A DNA stretch of 64,000 nucleotides from Bacteroidaceae bacterium (GCA_017622495.1 JAGAQY010000054.1:52455-116454); one strand, 5' to 3'; counted from the stretch's first letter, positions 52,641-62,283 are shown. The notes: generated from the sequence alone by a model not told the origin. Made by a program: numbers and translations.

Positions 52641-54272
52641 TCAAAGTTCTTTGTCGGCATATCCTTTATGCTGTTTCAAGTTAGGATTGAGATCGATACT
52701 TTTGCGCGGTATGGGGAATACGGTAGTATACCTGTTGCCCTCTTCGGGCAATGGAGTGCGTAGGTCGTAAGCCTTATGGTAGCGGTCGTAGCGGATGAGG
52801 TCTTGACGACGGTGTCCTTCCCATACGAGTTCCAGCAGACGCTCTTCCAATATGTTGTCCAGCGTGGCCTCGCGATGGGGCATACTTACTCGGTCGCGCA
52901 CGGCATTGAGCTCGGCCGAACCGTCCTCGCCGTTGCGCACCTTGGCCTCGGCCTTCATCAGCAGCACATCGGCATAGCGGAAGAGCACGATATCATTGTC
53001 GGGCTGGCGTCCATCGGAGTGTGCCGTGCGGTCTACTTCGTATTTAGCCATACGGGCACCTGCAGTATACAGATAGGGGCTCCCCGTAAGGTTTCGTTTC
53101 AGTTCAAGGGGCATATATACCAGCGGTTTGCCGTTGTCTTGCATCACAATCTTGCCGTCAACGCGTACCGTGTCGGCATAGAAGTTCAAGGCAAAGCGCG
53201 TATCCTCCTCATCGGTGCCGTAGCCATTGGCCATTACAGTAGAGATGGTGGCGCAAGTACCGTTCTCGGATGCACCACCCACTGCTCCACCATGGTTGTA
53301 GTGGCGCGAACGGAAGAGATACCAGAACTGTGCCGCATACAAGTTCTTGTCGAGCGGTATGGTAAAGATGTTCTCTATGGAGTTCTCATTGTGTACGGCA
53401 AAGTTGCTCAGATAGTCGGGAGCAAGTGCATAACCAGCCTCGGCCAGTTTGTCGCAATACGCAATGCATGCTTCCCAAGCGTTCAGCTCCTTGCCATCAA
53501 CAGTAAAGAGGATATCCTTCCCATCGGGACGTATGCCATCGGTCCAGTCGTCATCAGCATAGACTTCTGCGTTCAGCATGACCTTGGCAAGCAGGAAGTG
53601 GGCCACAGGAGCCGTCACGCGACCATAGTAGTTGCCTTTTCGGTTCGACGGCTCATCGGCCAACATGGGCAACACCTCTTGCAGTTCATCGACGATGAAG
53701 CGCAGCACCTCACTACGCTCGCTCTGCACGACATCCTTCTGCGGTGTATCATGTGCTACGACTAAGGGCACCCGGCCATACATATCCATTATATAATAAT
53801 AGAAGAGTGCGCGTATGGCCCGCACCTCGGCCGTGTATGATGCGGCTTGCTCTTCGGTCAACAGATCGCGATGGGTGTCGATGACGTGGAGCGACTTGTT
53901 GGCCAGTACCACCACCTTGTAGAGATACTTCCACGTATCGTATAGGGGCAGGTCATCCTCGCTCCATTTGTGCTGATACATATTGTCCCATAGGCCACCA
54001 TCGTACCAGTCGCCGCCTCGGATGGGTATCATCGCCTCGTCCGTAGTCAAGGTGTTATAGTCGTATATTCCACGACAAGTGCCCTGCAAGCCTTCGCTGT
54101 CGGTCGCTCCTCCTATATAATTATAGAGTACGGCAACAGCATTGACATAGATGTCTGTAGCATTGTTGTAGATGTCCTCTTCGTAGAGTTGGTCACGCGG
54201 GTTCTCCTGCAGGCACGAAACCAAGGTCGTGGCAAGAAGAAGGAATAGGGATAATCTGTTATAGTTTTTCAT
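52641..54272 (-). CDS. SusD-like outer-membrane glycan-binding lipoprotein
   Basis: The product is 543 aa from MKNYNRLSLFLLLATTLVSC, whose lipobox Cys is near residue 20; nine upstream in-frame residues were left out because they spoil the signal peptide. The SusD fold is shown by LYEEDIYNNATDIYVNAVAVL, AEVRAIRALFYYYIMDMYGRVPLV, APVAHFLLAKVMLNAEVY and the C-terminal NDIVLFRYADVLLMKAEA and ILEERLLELVWEGHRRQDLIRY. It sits on the cell surface and hands glycans to the SusC pore. It starts 13 bp after the susC stop. No glycosidase is adjacent. Confidence 0.95.
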   Translation of the reverse strand: MKNYNRLSLFLLLATTLVSCLQENPRDQLYEEDIYNNATDIYVNAVAVLYNYIGGATDSEGLQGTCRGIYDYNTLTTDEAMIPIRGGDWYDGGLWDNMYQHKWSEDDLPLYDTWKYLYKVVVLANKSLHVIDTHRDLLTEEQAASYTAEVRAIRALFYYYIMDMYGRVPLVVAHDTPQKDVVQSERSEVLRFIVDELQEVLPMLADEPSNRKGNYYGRVTAPVAHFLLAKVMLNAEVYADDDWTDGIRPDGKDILFTVDGKELNAWEACIAYCDKLAEAGYALAPDYLSNFAVHNENSIENIFTIPLDKNLYAAQFWYLFRSRHYNHGGAVGGASENGTCATISTVMANGYGTDEEDTRFALNFYADTVRVDGKIVMQDNGKPLVYMPLELKRNLTGSPYLYTAGARMAKYEVDRTAHSDGRQPDNDIVLFRYADVLLMKAEAKVRNGEDGSAELNAVRDRVSMPHREATLDNILEERLLELVWEGHRRQDLIRYDRYHKAYDLRTPLPEEGNRYTTVFPIPRKSIDLNPNLKQHKGYADKEL

Positions 54273-54285
54273 ACCGGTAGTCGTT

Positions 54286-56982
54286 TTAGAATTGTACACT
54301 CACCCCCATCGAGAAGGTGCGATAGAGCGGATAGGCACGCTTGTCGTCGATACCCAGCGTACCGTTCACTACATAGCTGTTGATCATCGGGGTCAGTCCA
54401 CTGTATGCGGTGAGCGTCGCCACATTGTTCACGTTGGCTGTCAGGCGCAACGAACGTATGGCCTTGCTCTTTATGGGGATATTGTACCCTACGGTGATAT
54501 ACTCAATGTTGACGTAGTCGCCATCCTCCAGCCAGTAGTCCGATACGTTCTGGTCCACGATATTCTTTTCTGGTGCCCCCTGCAACACGTTGTAGGTGGG
54601 GAAGCTCGACATGTTGGTGTAGGCCAGTCCCGTTCCGTTGAATATCTTGTGTCCGAATGCACCGTTCACCTGCACGGCAATATCCCAGTCCTTGTAGCGG
54701 AAACTGATGTTCGAGCCCAATGTTACCTTCGGCGTAGCCTGTCCGGCTACGTATCGGTCGCCGCCATCGCCCAGATTCACCTCTCCATCGCCATCGAGGT
54801 CGGCTATATCGTAGCGATAGTTGCCTTGTTTGTTCTTGACGAGTCCCTTGCAGTGAGGCAGATAGAACACGCCAAGCGGCTGTCCTACTATCTGGTACAC
54901 CACATTGTTGTCGCCTCCGTGCTGTCCGGCTCCGTAGAGCGAACCTATGGGAGTGACCTCTGCTGCAGTCATTTGCATCCCGTTGTATTCGCCACTGAGC
55001 GAGAGCAGGCGGTTGCGCTGGTATGCCACGTTCAGGTTGATGTTCAGTTCGGTCTCCTTTTGCTGGATAGGCATCATCGACACGCCAAGCTCAACGCCCT
55101 GGTTCGACATCGAGCCGATATTGGCCATCAATTTGTCGTAGGCGAAGGCCGGTACAGGTACGTCATAGGAGTATAGCATATCGGTAGTCAGCGAGTAGTA
55201 ATACTCGGCCGTCAGCATCAGGCGGTTGTCCCATGCCCCGAAGTCGATGCCGACGTTCGAGGTGGTGCGTGTCTCCCATTTCAGGTTGGGATTGGTATTC
55301 TTCATCGTGCCCATTGTCACAGTGGGTACACCGTTGATAGATACGATGCCGTTCTCCTTCACCGTATTGAGTGTGGTGTATGAGCTGATGCCGCCCAGAT
55401 TGCCCGAGCTACCGTGCCCCGCACGCAAGCGCAGCAGTGTCACTCGGGGTACATCCTTCATGAATGCCTCCCTGTGGATATTCCACGTGCCCGATACCGA
55501 GGGAAACACTCCCCACGTATTGGCCTTTCCCACCATTGACGAACCATCGGTGCGCAGGGTGGCGCTCAGGCTATACCGATTGTCAAAATGATACGCCACA
55601 CTGCCCATCAGTGAAGCCAACGAAGGGTCTTCGTACGAACTGCCTGTACCGCCGAAGGGGCGCGACGAGGTGGCACCTATATTATGATACGAGAAGTCAT
55701 TGGTCGTTATTCCCTTCGCCTGCACCCAGAATCCCGTGCGCAGCTGCTGGTGATACTCACCGCTTACGCTGGCATCCAGCTTGTGCTTACCCCACGCATT
55801 GCCGTAGTTGAGTGCGGCATTGGCAAGGTAGTCCTCGCCGTTGAACTCTCCCCTGTAGACGTTTCCCTGTGCCCACACCCACGTAGGGCAGAACTGTGCA
55901 CGTGAGGTGGAATAGTATGAATAAGCACCGAAGAGCGACAGGTGCAGATGGCTGTCAATGTCATACGTCAGCCTCAGGTGCGTGTTTAGCGTAGCATCCT
56001 TCGAGTCGTTCTTCTCATCAAGCAATATGCCCGGATGGTTTATCCATGCTGCGGTCGAGTTCTTCACCCAGTTGCCGTTGGCATCCTGTCCTGCAGGATA
56101 GGTAGGGTTCTGTGTTGCTGCCGAGTTGAAGAGCATCTGCGTGTCGAATATGTCATGTGTCATGGCTGAAGAACCGAACACCCCGAAGTCACCTGTCAGC
56201 CTGCCGCCGAAAGCCTTCTGTGTCACGTCAATCTTGGCCACCATATTGCGGTAGTCATTCACGCGGACGATGGTGTTGTGGTCCATCAGTCCGAACGAGG
56301 CGCGGTAGTTCTGCGTCTCCGTGCCACCACTGAACGCCAAATGATGCTGCTGCACGCTTCCCGTGCGTGTGATGACCTTATGGAAGTCCGTATCGAAGCC
56401 CCCGTCATTATAGTTCAGTCCCCACGCCTCGGCCGTAGCCCTATACTGTGCCGCACTGAGCATCGGCAGGTATTTGTACATCGGTTCCACGCCATAGTTT
56501 CCGTTATACGAAATTTGGAATCCGCCTCCCGTGCCGCGTTTGGTCTTCACTTCGATGACACCCGAGGCACCTCGCGAACCATACCTTGCCGTCTCCGAAG
56601 CATTTTTCAGAATCGTGAAGCTCGCAATGTCCGAAGGATAGATAGTCGACAACGTCGCCACGTCCGAGGTCACCCCGTCGATAATCACCAACGGGTCGTT
56701 GCCGCCAGTGATAGAGGTCGTACCGCGCACCCGCACACTGTTGAGCATAGCCATACGGTCAGTACCGTTGGTCGTCACGTTCACACCGGCCGTCTGTCCG
56801 CTGAGTGCCTCCAGCGCATTGTTTACAAGACCTTTCCTGATTTCCTCATGGCGGATATGTTCCGCCAGTCCGTTCGTGGACATAGAATCTGCCACCTCCT
56901 TGGTATATTGCACCTGAGCGGCAAGCTGCAGATGGCTGCAACAGAGCAGCAACACAAATGTCTTCAGTGTTAATCTCATCAT
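54286..56982 (-). CDS. SusC-like TonB-dependent receptor, short N-terminus
   Basis: The product is 898 aa. After a signal peptide (MMRLTLKTFVLLLCCSHLQLAAQ) the plug domain begins almost at once (ALEALSGQTAGVNVTTNGTDR, VRVRGTTSITGGNDPLVIIDG, YPSDIASFTILKNASETARYGSRGASGVIEV). The usual 80-residue carboxypeptidase-like regulatory domain of SusC proteins is missing, which explains the length below 1000. The barrel runs to the C-terminal FSMGVSVQF, ending in Phe. It imports glycans across the outer membrane with TonB energy and SusD as lid. Confidence 0.95.
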   Translation of the reverse strand: MMRLTLKTFVLLLCCSHLQLAAQVQYTKEVADSMSTNGLAEHIRHEEIRKGLVNNALEALSGQTAGVNVTTNGTDRMAMLNSVRVRGTTSITGGNDPLVIIDGVTSDVATLSTIYPSDIASFTILKNASETARYGSRGASGVIEVKTKRGTGGGFQISYNGNYGVEPMYKYLPMLSAAQYRATAEAWGLNYNDGGFDTDFHKVITRTGSVQQHHLAFSGGTETQNYRASFGLMDHNTIVRVNDYRNMVAKIDVTQKAFGGRLTGDFGVFGSSAMTHDIFDTQMLFNSAATQNPTYPAGQDANGNWVKNSTAAWINHPGILLDEKNDSKDATLNTHLRLTYDIDSHLHLSLFGAYSYYSTSRAQFCPTWVWAQGNVYRGEFNGEDYLANAALNYGNAWGKHKLDASVSGEYHQQLRTGFWVQAKGITTNDFSYHNIGATSSRPFGGTGSSYEDPSLASLMGSVAYHFDNRYSLSATLRTDGSSMVGKANTWGVFPSVSGTWNIHREAFMKDVPRVTLLRLRAGHGSSGNLGGISSYTTLNTVKENGIVSINGVPTVTMGTMKNTNPNLKWETRTTSNVGIDFGAWDNRLMLTAEYYYSLTTDMLYSYDVPVPAFAYDKLMANIGSMSNQGVELGVSMMPIQQKETELNINLNVAYQRNRLLSLSGEYNGMQMTAAEVTPIGSLYGAGQHGGDNNVVYQIVGQPLGVFYLPHCKGLVKNKQGNYRYDIADLDGDGEVNLGDGGDRYVAGQATPKVTLGSNISFRYKDWDIAVQVNGAFGHKIFNGTGLAYTNMSSFPTYNVLQGAPEKNIVDQNVSDYWLEDGDYVNIEYITVGYNIPIKSKAIRSLRLTANVNNVATLTAYSGLTPMINSYVVNGTLGIDDKRAYPLYRTFSMGVSVQF

Positions 56983-57009
56983 AGCAATTAAAACACTCTA
57001 TTTTTGTTG

Positions 57010-57017
57010 CAAAAATA
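57010..57017 (-). promoter_or_regulatory. -7 box of susCD promoter
   Basis: TATTTTTG on the minus strand, about 28 bp before the susC start. Confidence 0.55.
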
Positions 57018-57149
57018 TACTTTTTATCCGAGACGCAAGGGACTTCACCTCCGAATTTACCCCCTTGCCACCACATTTTTTTGATATATGTCAAATTTTT
57101 CGCCCTCCATTATGCATCAAAGCAGAAGGAGGGAGTTCCCCTAATCAGT

Positions 57150-57243
57150 AGCCAGCGGATGCTGAGAGGCCGTCAATTGCTGTTCTCCATTACGCTCAGG
57201 AAATAACTGGGAGCTGTAATGTAATACAGAATAAGTGGCGACT
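57150..57243 (+). repeat. 94-bp direct repeat, left copy (remnant of TonB-receptor 3' end)
   Basis: Identical over 94 bp to 60740-60833. It contains the last 18 codons and stop of the receptor gene but no gene body, so it is a relic of a duplicated copy. Confidence 0.95.
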
Positions 57244-57315
57244 GCCCCAAATAGAGTATTATGATGCTAAAACACTTTTATAGTTCTTACAGCCCTCGTT
57301 TAGGAATATTTCCAT

Positions 57316-57323
57316 TAACTTTG
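57316..57323 (+). promoter_or_regulatory. -7 box of GLPGLI operon promoter
   Basis: TAACTTTG, 22 bp before the ATG at 57345. Its position argues against the earlier in-frame start at 57261. Confidence 0.6.
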
Positions 57324-57344
57324 CAGAAAAATAACAGCAATCAT

Positions 57345-58220
57345 ATGAAAGCAATTAAAAACGTTCTTTTCTTGATATTGATGCTTATGCCTATTTCTTC
57401 AATGGCAAAGAAAAAGGTTGAGAACCCGCAGGCAGAAATTATGGTAAGTTACAACTATCATGAAATCTTTGTGCGTGGCGGTGATGGCATTGCTGAACGT
57501 GATTATGAATTTATTCTTCTGACCAATGCTGAACAATCCAAATTCTATCCTCCGATAAGCGAATATCTTGACTCACTTGATTCCACTCCCTCTGGAAGAG
57601 CACAATACAAGCAGATGCTAAGTGTTGTTATGCCCGAGGTTGTTAGAACCAAAAACTACAGCCTGGTGCCGAGCAAGAAAGGGCATGTATACGTGTTTAA
57701 GAATCGACAGGAATCGGTCGTCAATGTTTATGACTTTATAGGTCTGAGCGAATTTGGTTGTTATGAAGAGCCTTTGGCAGAAATGGTATGGACAGTTGGT
57801 GATTCAACAAAGAGTATATTGGGATATGAATGTATTGTGGCGCATACAGATTATCACGGTAGGCATTGGACTGTATGGTTTGCGCCCGAAATACCCCTGC
57901 AAGAAGGCCCTTGGAAACTTTGCGGCCTTCCTGGTCTCATTCTTGAAGCCTGTGAATCAAGTGGACAGCATTCATTTACGGCTACGGGCATAGAATTGTC
58001 CAAGAAAGAAATGACGCCAGTATATCTCCTGTCAAAATACGAGAAACTGGAACGTAAGGAACTATTGAAAAGGCAAAGATATAATCGCGACAATCAAGAA
58101 ACCCTCACCCATGCTGCTTTTGACAACATGTTGGGAGGTGGAGGTAGTGCAAATGCCCGCAAGCCTGTCGAGAGACTAATTACAGATATAGACTTCCTTG
58201 AAACGGACTATCGTAAATGA
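57345..58220 (+). CDS. GLPGLI family protein
   Basis: The product is 291 aa from MKAIKNVLFLILMLMPISSMA, a signal peptide. The family signature GPWKLCGLPGLILEA is present, preceded by LGYECIVAHTDYHGRHWTVWFAPEIPL. GLPGLI proteins are secreted Bacteroidetes proteins usually encoded beside TonB receptors; their activity is not established. The stop overlaps the next start by 4 bp (ATGA), so the two are translated together. The gene is AT-richer than the susCD genes beside it. Confidence 0.92.
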   Translation: MKAIKNVLFLILMLMPISSMAKKKVENPQAEIMVSYNYHEIFVRGGDGIAERDYEFILLTNAEQSKFYPPISEYLDSLDSTPSGRAQYKQMLSVVMPEVVRTKNYSLVPSKKGHVYVFKNRQESVVNVYDFIGLSEFGCYEEPLAEMVWTVGDSTKSILGYECIVAHTDYHGRHWTVWFAPEIPLQEGPWKLCGLPGLILEACESSGQHSFTATGIELSKKEMTPVYLLSKYEKLERKELLKRQRYNRDNQETLTHAAFDNMLGGGGSANARKPVERLITDIDFLETDYRK

Positions 58221-60796
58221 GAAAGCTGATAATGTCTTTAATGCAGCTCATGCTGCCGCTATGGATAATGGCCCAGGCCGATGTGAGTGGTAAGGTGATT
58301 GATGCTGAGGAAAATGAACCGTTGGTCGGAGTATCCGTGATCATAAAGGACAGTTGCGGTAAAATCATAAAGTTTGCCACAACAAAAGCTGATGGAAGCT
58401 TTTCCATGCAGGGTCCTATGATAGAGGGTAGTATCCTGGAAGCAATGATGATGGGATATGCAAAGCAGTCTATGCCCATTGACAGTTTGGCCTTTCCGCT
58501 AACAATTACGATGAAATCCGAAGCCATACGATTGAAAGAGGTCTCTGTTAAAGCTGATCGTATTCGAGAACAAGGAGATACCATTACCTATTATGTCGCT
58601 TCCTTCTCGCAAAGTCAGGATCGTTCTATTGGAGACGTCTTGAGACGTATGCCTGGTATTGATGTCGCCAAAAATGGAAAAATTCAATATCAAGGAGAAG
58701 ACATCAATAAGTTCTACATAGAAGGGGCCGACCTGCTTGGTGGAAAATATGGCGTTGCCACTAATGGTATCAACTATGAGGATATCGGTGCTATTGAGGT
58801 CTTGGAAAACCATCAGCCGATGCAGGTATTGTCGGGAATAAGTTTCTCCAGCAAAGCAGCTGTAAACCTTAAATTAAAAGACAGGGCTAAAGCATCATGG
58901 AATATTCACGGAAAGGCAGGTGGGGGATGGTCCTGGCAACCTGAAGGTGCATTATGGTATGGCGAATTCTTTGCAATGGCTGCTAAATCGTCCTACCAGG
59001 GCATCAACACAATAAAGACCAACAACTCGAGTGAAGACCTGGCAGTGTCAAATACCGATTTCTTTGCAGGTAGCAGAGGCACTGCACTTGATGATTATGT
59101 AAGTATAGGGTTGCCAAACGTACCTTCATTAAATGACAATCGCACTCTTTTCAATCGTTCTGTTTGGGCCTCTACCAATAATCTATGGCAATTAAGGCAG
59201 GGAGAGCTGAAGTTCAATATGGACTATTTATTCAACCGTGTTACTGCTGATGCCTCTAACATCACAACCTATTTCCTGAATGAGGGGAATCGCGTGATAA
59301 CAGAAAGTCGAAGCGGGACGGAACACGAGCATTCCGTAAATGGGCAACTGACTTATGAGTTGAACAACAAAACAACATTTCTCAACAATACCCTTCAGAC
59401 TCATATTGATTGGGATGAAATCTCGCTCAACACTACAGGAACAATACCCAACATACAGTCTGCCGAGATTCCTGATTACTATATAAGTAATAGATTCAAG
59501 ATGATAAGACGATTCAAGGATAAGCACTTGATTACTTTTGAGAGCCGTAGCGAGTGGGAATCTCTACCTCAGGCGCTCAATCTGAACGTGAACGGGGCTA
59601 AGTATTTCCAATCGGTAGGCGACAAGGCTTTCTTCACACATGAGAACGTGGCCTATGCCTTCAATTTCAGAGGCGTCACGGTAAGTGTGGAAGGAGGACT
59701 CAAGGGCTATTGGCGATCTATGAACTCGCAATTGTCCGGTCTACCAGAAGAGCTCCCGGGCATAACCGATAACCTCGTCAATACAAACTCCTTGACAGCC
59801 TATGCAAAACCAAAATTTGAATATTGGGTAAAGGATGTCAACATCACGCTTGACCTTCCTGTCAGTTATGCCCACCATTCGTTTGATAAGGCTATAGCGA
59901 ACAAGAATGAGGCATATTTTTCTCCATCACTCGGACTTAACTGGAAGCCTAACAACCGCTTTTCAGCGGCATTGCGTGGTGGCCATGGCCGCTCGCCAAT
60001 GAATCTAAACCTAATCCATTCAGGGTTGATTATGACCAACTACCGCACCTTGGAATCAGGAGTAGAAAACTTTTACAACTCCTCATCACAGAATCTTTCA
60101 GCAAGTTTTACCTACAAGCAGACACATCGCGGACTCTTTGCCAATGGGCTTCTGATGCACTCTTGGAATCAGATGCCATATACGATGTCGCAGCAGTTGT
60201 ATGACAATTATGTAATCTATAGTTATGCCGATGCAAAGAATGATTCCAAAATGCTTCTGGCAATGGGTAGTCTCAGCAAGACGTTTAACTTCATGAATGG
60301 AACATTTAGCCTCAATGGCTCGTATACTCAGAATACATCCAATATAATATCACAACAGGAATCCATAAATTCTGTTAGCGACAGTTGGGGAATAGGAGGG
60401 AAAATAAATGGTTCCCCTTGCAGATGGTTCAGTTTTGACTATGCCATAGAATATCATAATAGCAGAATCTCTATGAATGATGCATCTGTACCCTGGCTTT
60501 CAACATTGACAAACTCATTAAGCCTCAATTTTGTACCGCACGACAAGTGGCAGATACAAATAAACGGGGAAAACTACTCCAATGAACTGACAGAGGATGT
60601 ATTCAAGAACATGCTGATGATTGACACCAAACTGGCCTTTCTTGCCACTAAGCAGATTGAGCTTTCGGCAACACTGATGAACATCCTCAACGAACGTCAG
60701 TATAACTATACTACTTATACGCAACTCTCATCCTTCGAAAGCCAGCGGATGCTGAGAGGCCGTCAATTGCTGTTCTCCATTACGCTCAGGAAATAA
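58217..60796 (+). CDS. TonB-dependent receptor-like protein with carboxypeptidase-regulatory domain
   Basis: The product is 859 aa. After a signal peptide (MRKLIMSLMQLMLPLWIMAQ) comes a CarboxypepD_reg-like domain (about 22-105, VSGKVIDAEENEPLVGVSVII). A plug-like domain follows (about 120-215, GDVLRRMPGIDVAKNGKIQYQ), then an outer-membrane barrel to the final LLFSITLRK. It belongs to the group usually found with GLPGLI proteins rather than SusD. The role, peptide or metal uptake, is not determinable from sequence. The 3' end is duplicated as a 94-bp remnant upstream of the operon. Confidence 0.9.
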   Translation: MRKLIMSLMQLMLPLWIMAQADVSGKVIDAEENEPLVGVSVIIKDSCGKIIKFATTKADGSFSMQGPMIEGSILEAMMMGYAKQSMPIDSLAFPLTITMKSEAIRLKEVSVKADRIREQGDTITYYVASFSQSQDRSIGDVLRRMPGIDVAKNGKIQYQGEDINKFYIEGADLLGGKYGVATNGINYEDIGAIEVLENHQPMQVLSGISFSSKAAVNLKLKDRAKASWNIHGKAGGGWSWQPEGALWYGEFFAMAAKSSYQGINTIKTNNSSEDLAVSNTDFFAGSRGTALDDYVSIGLPNVPSLNDNRTLFNRSVWASTNNLWQLRQGELKFNMDYLFNRVTADASNITTYFLNEGNRVITESRSGTEHEHSVNGQLTYELNNKTTFLNNTLQTHIDWDEISLNTTGTIPNIQSAEIPDYYISNRFKMIRRFKDKHLITFESRSEWESLPQALNLNVNGAKYFQSVGDKAFFTHENVAYAFNFRGVTVSVEGGLKGYWRSMNSQLSGLPEELPGITDNLVNTNSLTAYAKPKFEYWVKDVNITLDLPVSYAHHSFDKAIANKNEAYFSPSLGLNWKPNNRFSAALRGGHGRSPMNLNLIHSGLIMTNYRTLESGVENFYNSSSQNLSASFTYKQTHRGLFANGLLMHSWNQMPYTMSQQLYDNYVIYSYADAKNDSKMLLAMGSLSKTFNFMNGTFSLNGSYTQNTSNIISQQESINSVSDSWGIGGKINGSPCRWFSFDYAIEYHNSRISMNDASVPWLSTLTNSLSLNFVPHDKWQIQINGENYSNELTEDVFKNMLMIDTKLAFLATKQIELSATLMNILNERQYNYTTYTQLSSFESQRMLRGRQLLFSITLRK

Positions 60797-60833
60797 CTGG
60801 GAGCTGTAATGTAATACAGAATAAGTGGCGACT
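60740..60833 (+). repeat. 94-bp direct repeat, right copy
   Basis: Covers the receptor C-terminus and 37 bp beyond its stop; identical to 57150-57243, 3590 bp away. Confidence 0.95.
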
Positions 60834-60839
60834 TTCGTT

Positions 60840-60887
60840 CCATCGGATGTTTATCCGATGGTGCTGAGGTAGGGGTTTACAACCCCT
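60840..60887. other. Two consecutive hairpins after receptor gene
   Basis: CCATCGGAT-GTTT-ATCCGATGG (60840-60861) and AGGGGTT-TAC-AACCCCT (60871-60887) are both perfect, without T-runs. REP-like or termination-associated structures are possible. Confidence 0.6.
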
Positions 60888-60988
60888 CGTTTAACAGGTC
60901 ACAGACCTTGATATTCATTAACGGCAAATAAGGTATATCCGCCGTAACGAAAAATATATCTATCTTATACTTAAATAGATCTATCATT

Positions 60989-61541
60989 ATGTACCAAAAT
61001 GTACCAATTGAATTGATCGAGCGCATAGAGGCGCTGGAGAGAAGGTTAGAAAAAAATTGAATCCTCAATTTTTTTCAACGATGACGCCGACGTTGACGAT
61101 AACCAACCATTGACTGTAGCGTCGACCTGCGGTTCGGAGGGTAAACATCGCGAAGCTCAGTCTTCGTCTTCGTTAGCGTCTTCGTTGGAAAGGCTGATGG
61201 AGTGCAAAGTCCCCGACGGGCGTTACCTGATGCGGCACAGGTATCAGTGGTGGGCGGTATATCATGTATTGGTGCGGCAGTGCGGCTTCCCTGACGGGTA
61301 CCGCGAATTTGTGACCTGTATCGCGCAGCTCTTCCCCGAAGGGCTGCGCGTGCCATGTACGGAGAGTACGATGAAACAGCTGTCGCAGACACGCTACATG
61401 GAGCCCGTCTGTGACTGGCGCTACGATGCACTCTACCACGGCTCACCCGAACGCTTCCGGCTGATGAGGGAGACGGTGGAGTGGATGGGAGAGATGGTTA
61501 ACGGAATAGTTCGGAATGGCTACCCAATCGAACCAACTTGA
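60989..61541 (+). pseudogene. Coiled-coil plus uncharacterised domain protein, split by A7 frameshift
   Basis: ATG 60989 reads MYQNVPIELIERIEALERRL, then stops at TGA 61058-61060 just after an A7 tract (61050-61056). With six A the frame would continue IESSIFFNDDADVDDNQPLTV and on through VPDGRYLMRHRYQWWAVYHVL, LFPEGLRVPCTESTMKQL and WRYDALYHGSPERF to 61541, about 183 aa. The whole intervening frame is open, which supports one original gene. The family is not named; I believe related ORFs occur in Bacteroidales accessory regions. The 3' end overlaps the convergent toxin gene by 44 bp. A stem AAAAAAATTGA / TCAATTTTTTT lies around the break. Confidence 0.65.
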
Positions 61542-61770
61542 TGATGTTCTGCTGCGGGTCTACCCACAGTAAAAGTAGGTCACTCTCAACGTGACATTCC
61601 ATGAATCCTGCGTAGTCGCCAATCAATCTGTGTGGTTTATACTTTTCGGGCAGACTACCTGCGCTCTCCAGAATCTGTAACACCTCTTTGAGGTGCTTGA
61701 TTTTGGAGGGCTTGTTTTGTATGCGTTTCAAGTCTTTCTTGAACTGACTTGTGATTTTCAGGGTATACAT
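61498..61770 (-). CDS. YafQ-like mRNA interferase toxin
   Basis: The product is 90 aa, RelE/ParE superfamily, YafQ branch. ITSQFKKDLKRIQ opens the fold. HRLIGDYAGFMECHVESDLLLLW and LVRLGSHSELF hold the active-site set: the His and Asp pair four apart (CHVESD) and the final His and Phe four apart (HSELF), matching E. coli YafQ H63/D67 and H87/F91. The Trp after the Asp in YafQ is Leu here. It cleaves mRNA on the ribosome. The start follows the antitoxin stop by 4 bp. Confidence 0.92.
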   Translation of the reverse strand: MYTLKITSQFKKDLKRIQNKPSKIKHLKEVLQILESAGSLPEKYKPHRLIGDYAGFMECHVESDLLLLWVDPQQNIIKLVRLGSHSELFR

Positions 61771-61774
61771 CGTC

Positions 61775-62020
61775 CTACAATGCCTCGATTAGAGAGTCCA
61801 GGTTATCTGTGTCAAGGGTTTCAAGGTCATCCTTCTGCTTGGCCTCTTGCATGGCACGCAGCGTGATGGGATTGGGACGATTGTAGACCACATCCATCAG
61901 TACGCTCTCAACATAGTTATTCAGACTGCGGTTTTCTCTCACCGCGGCCTCTTTCAACTTGTCCAGTAGGTCTGTACTCAGCCTGAATGCAGTTTGTCTT
62001 CTTCCTATAATTGCTCCCAT
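61775..62020 (-). CDS. Ribbon-helix-helix antitoxin of the YafQ-type module
   Basis: The product is 81 aa. The N-terminal RRQTAFRLSTDLLDKLKEAA and RENRSLNNYVESVL form a ribbon-helix-helix DNA-binding fold of the Arc/CopG sort. The acidic C-terminal tail (KDDLETLDTDNLDSLIEAL) is the likely toxin-binding part. It should neutralise the downstream toxin and repress their common promoter. It is encoded first, as in most type II modules. Confidence 0.88.
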   Translation of the reverse strand: MGAIIGRRQTAFRLSTDLLDKLKEAAVRENRSLNNYVESVLMDVVYNRPNPITLRAMQEAKQKDDLETLDTDNLDSLIEAL

Positions 62021-62283
62021 AGTTGTGAATTTGTTTGCAAATGTATAACACTCGTATCACAAATACAAGGAAACGGGTGAAAAAGTTGATTGAATTTACA
62101 ATCTTTAAGAAGTTGTTTGGATTTTATTTCGATAATACCTCCCCAATTATAACCCGTTTGTAACCCGCGGGTTATTTTCTTGGGGATACGCGGCAGATTG
62201 GCTTACTTCGCATAGAAATTGAGTTTTTGAGTTCTTTAGTTTTTGAGTTTGACAAACTAATGAACTTATAAACTTAAAAACTC

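Noticed and set aside
57261..57344. Upstream start of the GLPGLI gene
   Set aside because: It would place the -7 box inside the gene and hide the signal peptide; ATG at 57345 fits both.
61050..61075. A/T stem after the 23-codon ORF as a simple terminator of a microprotein gene
   Set aside because: The open frame continues through the stem when one A is removed and joins a conserved-looking downstream domain, so a frameshifted gene is the better explanation; the terminator reading is not fully excluded.
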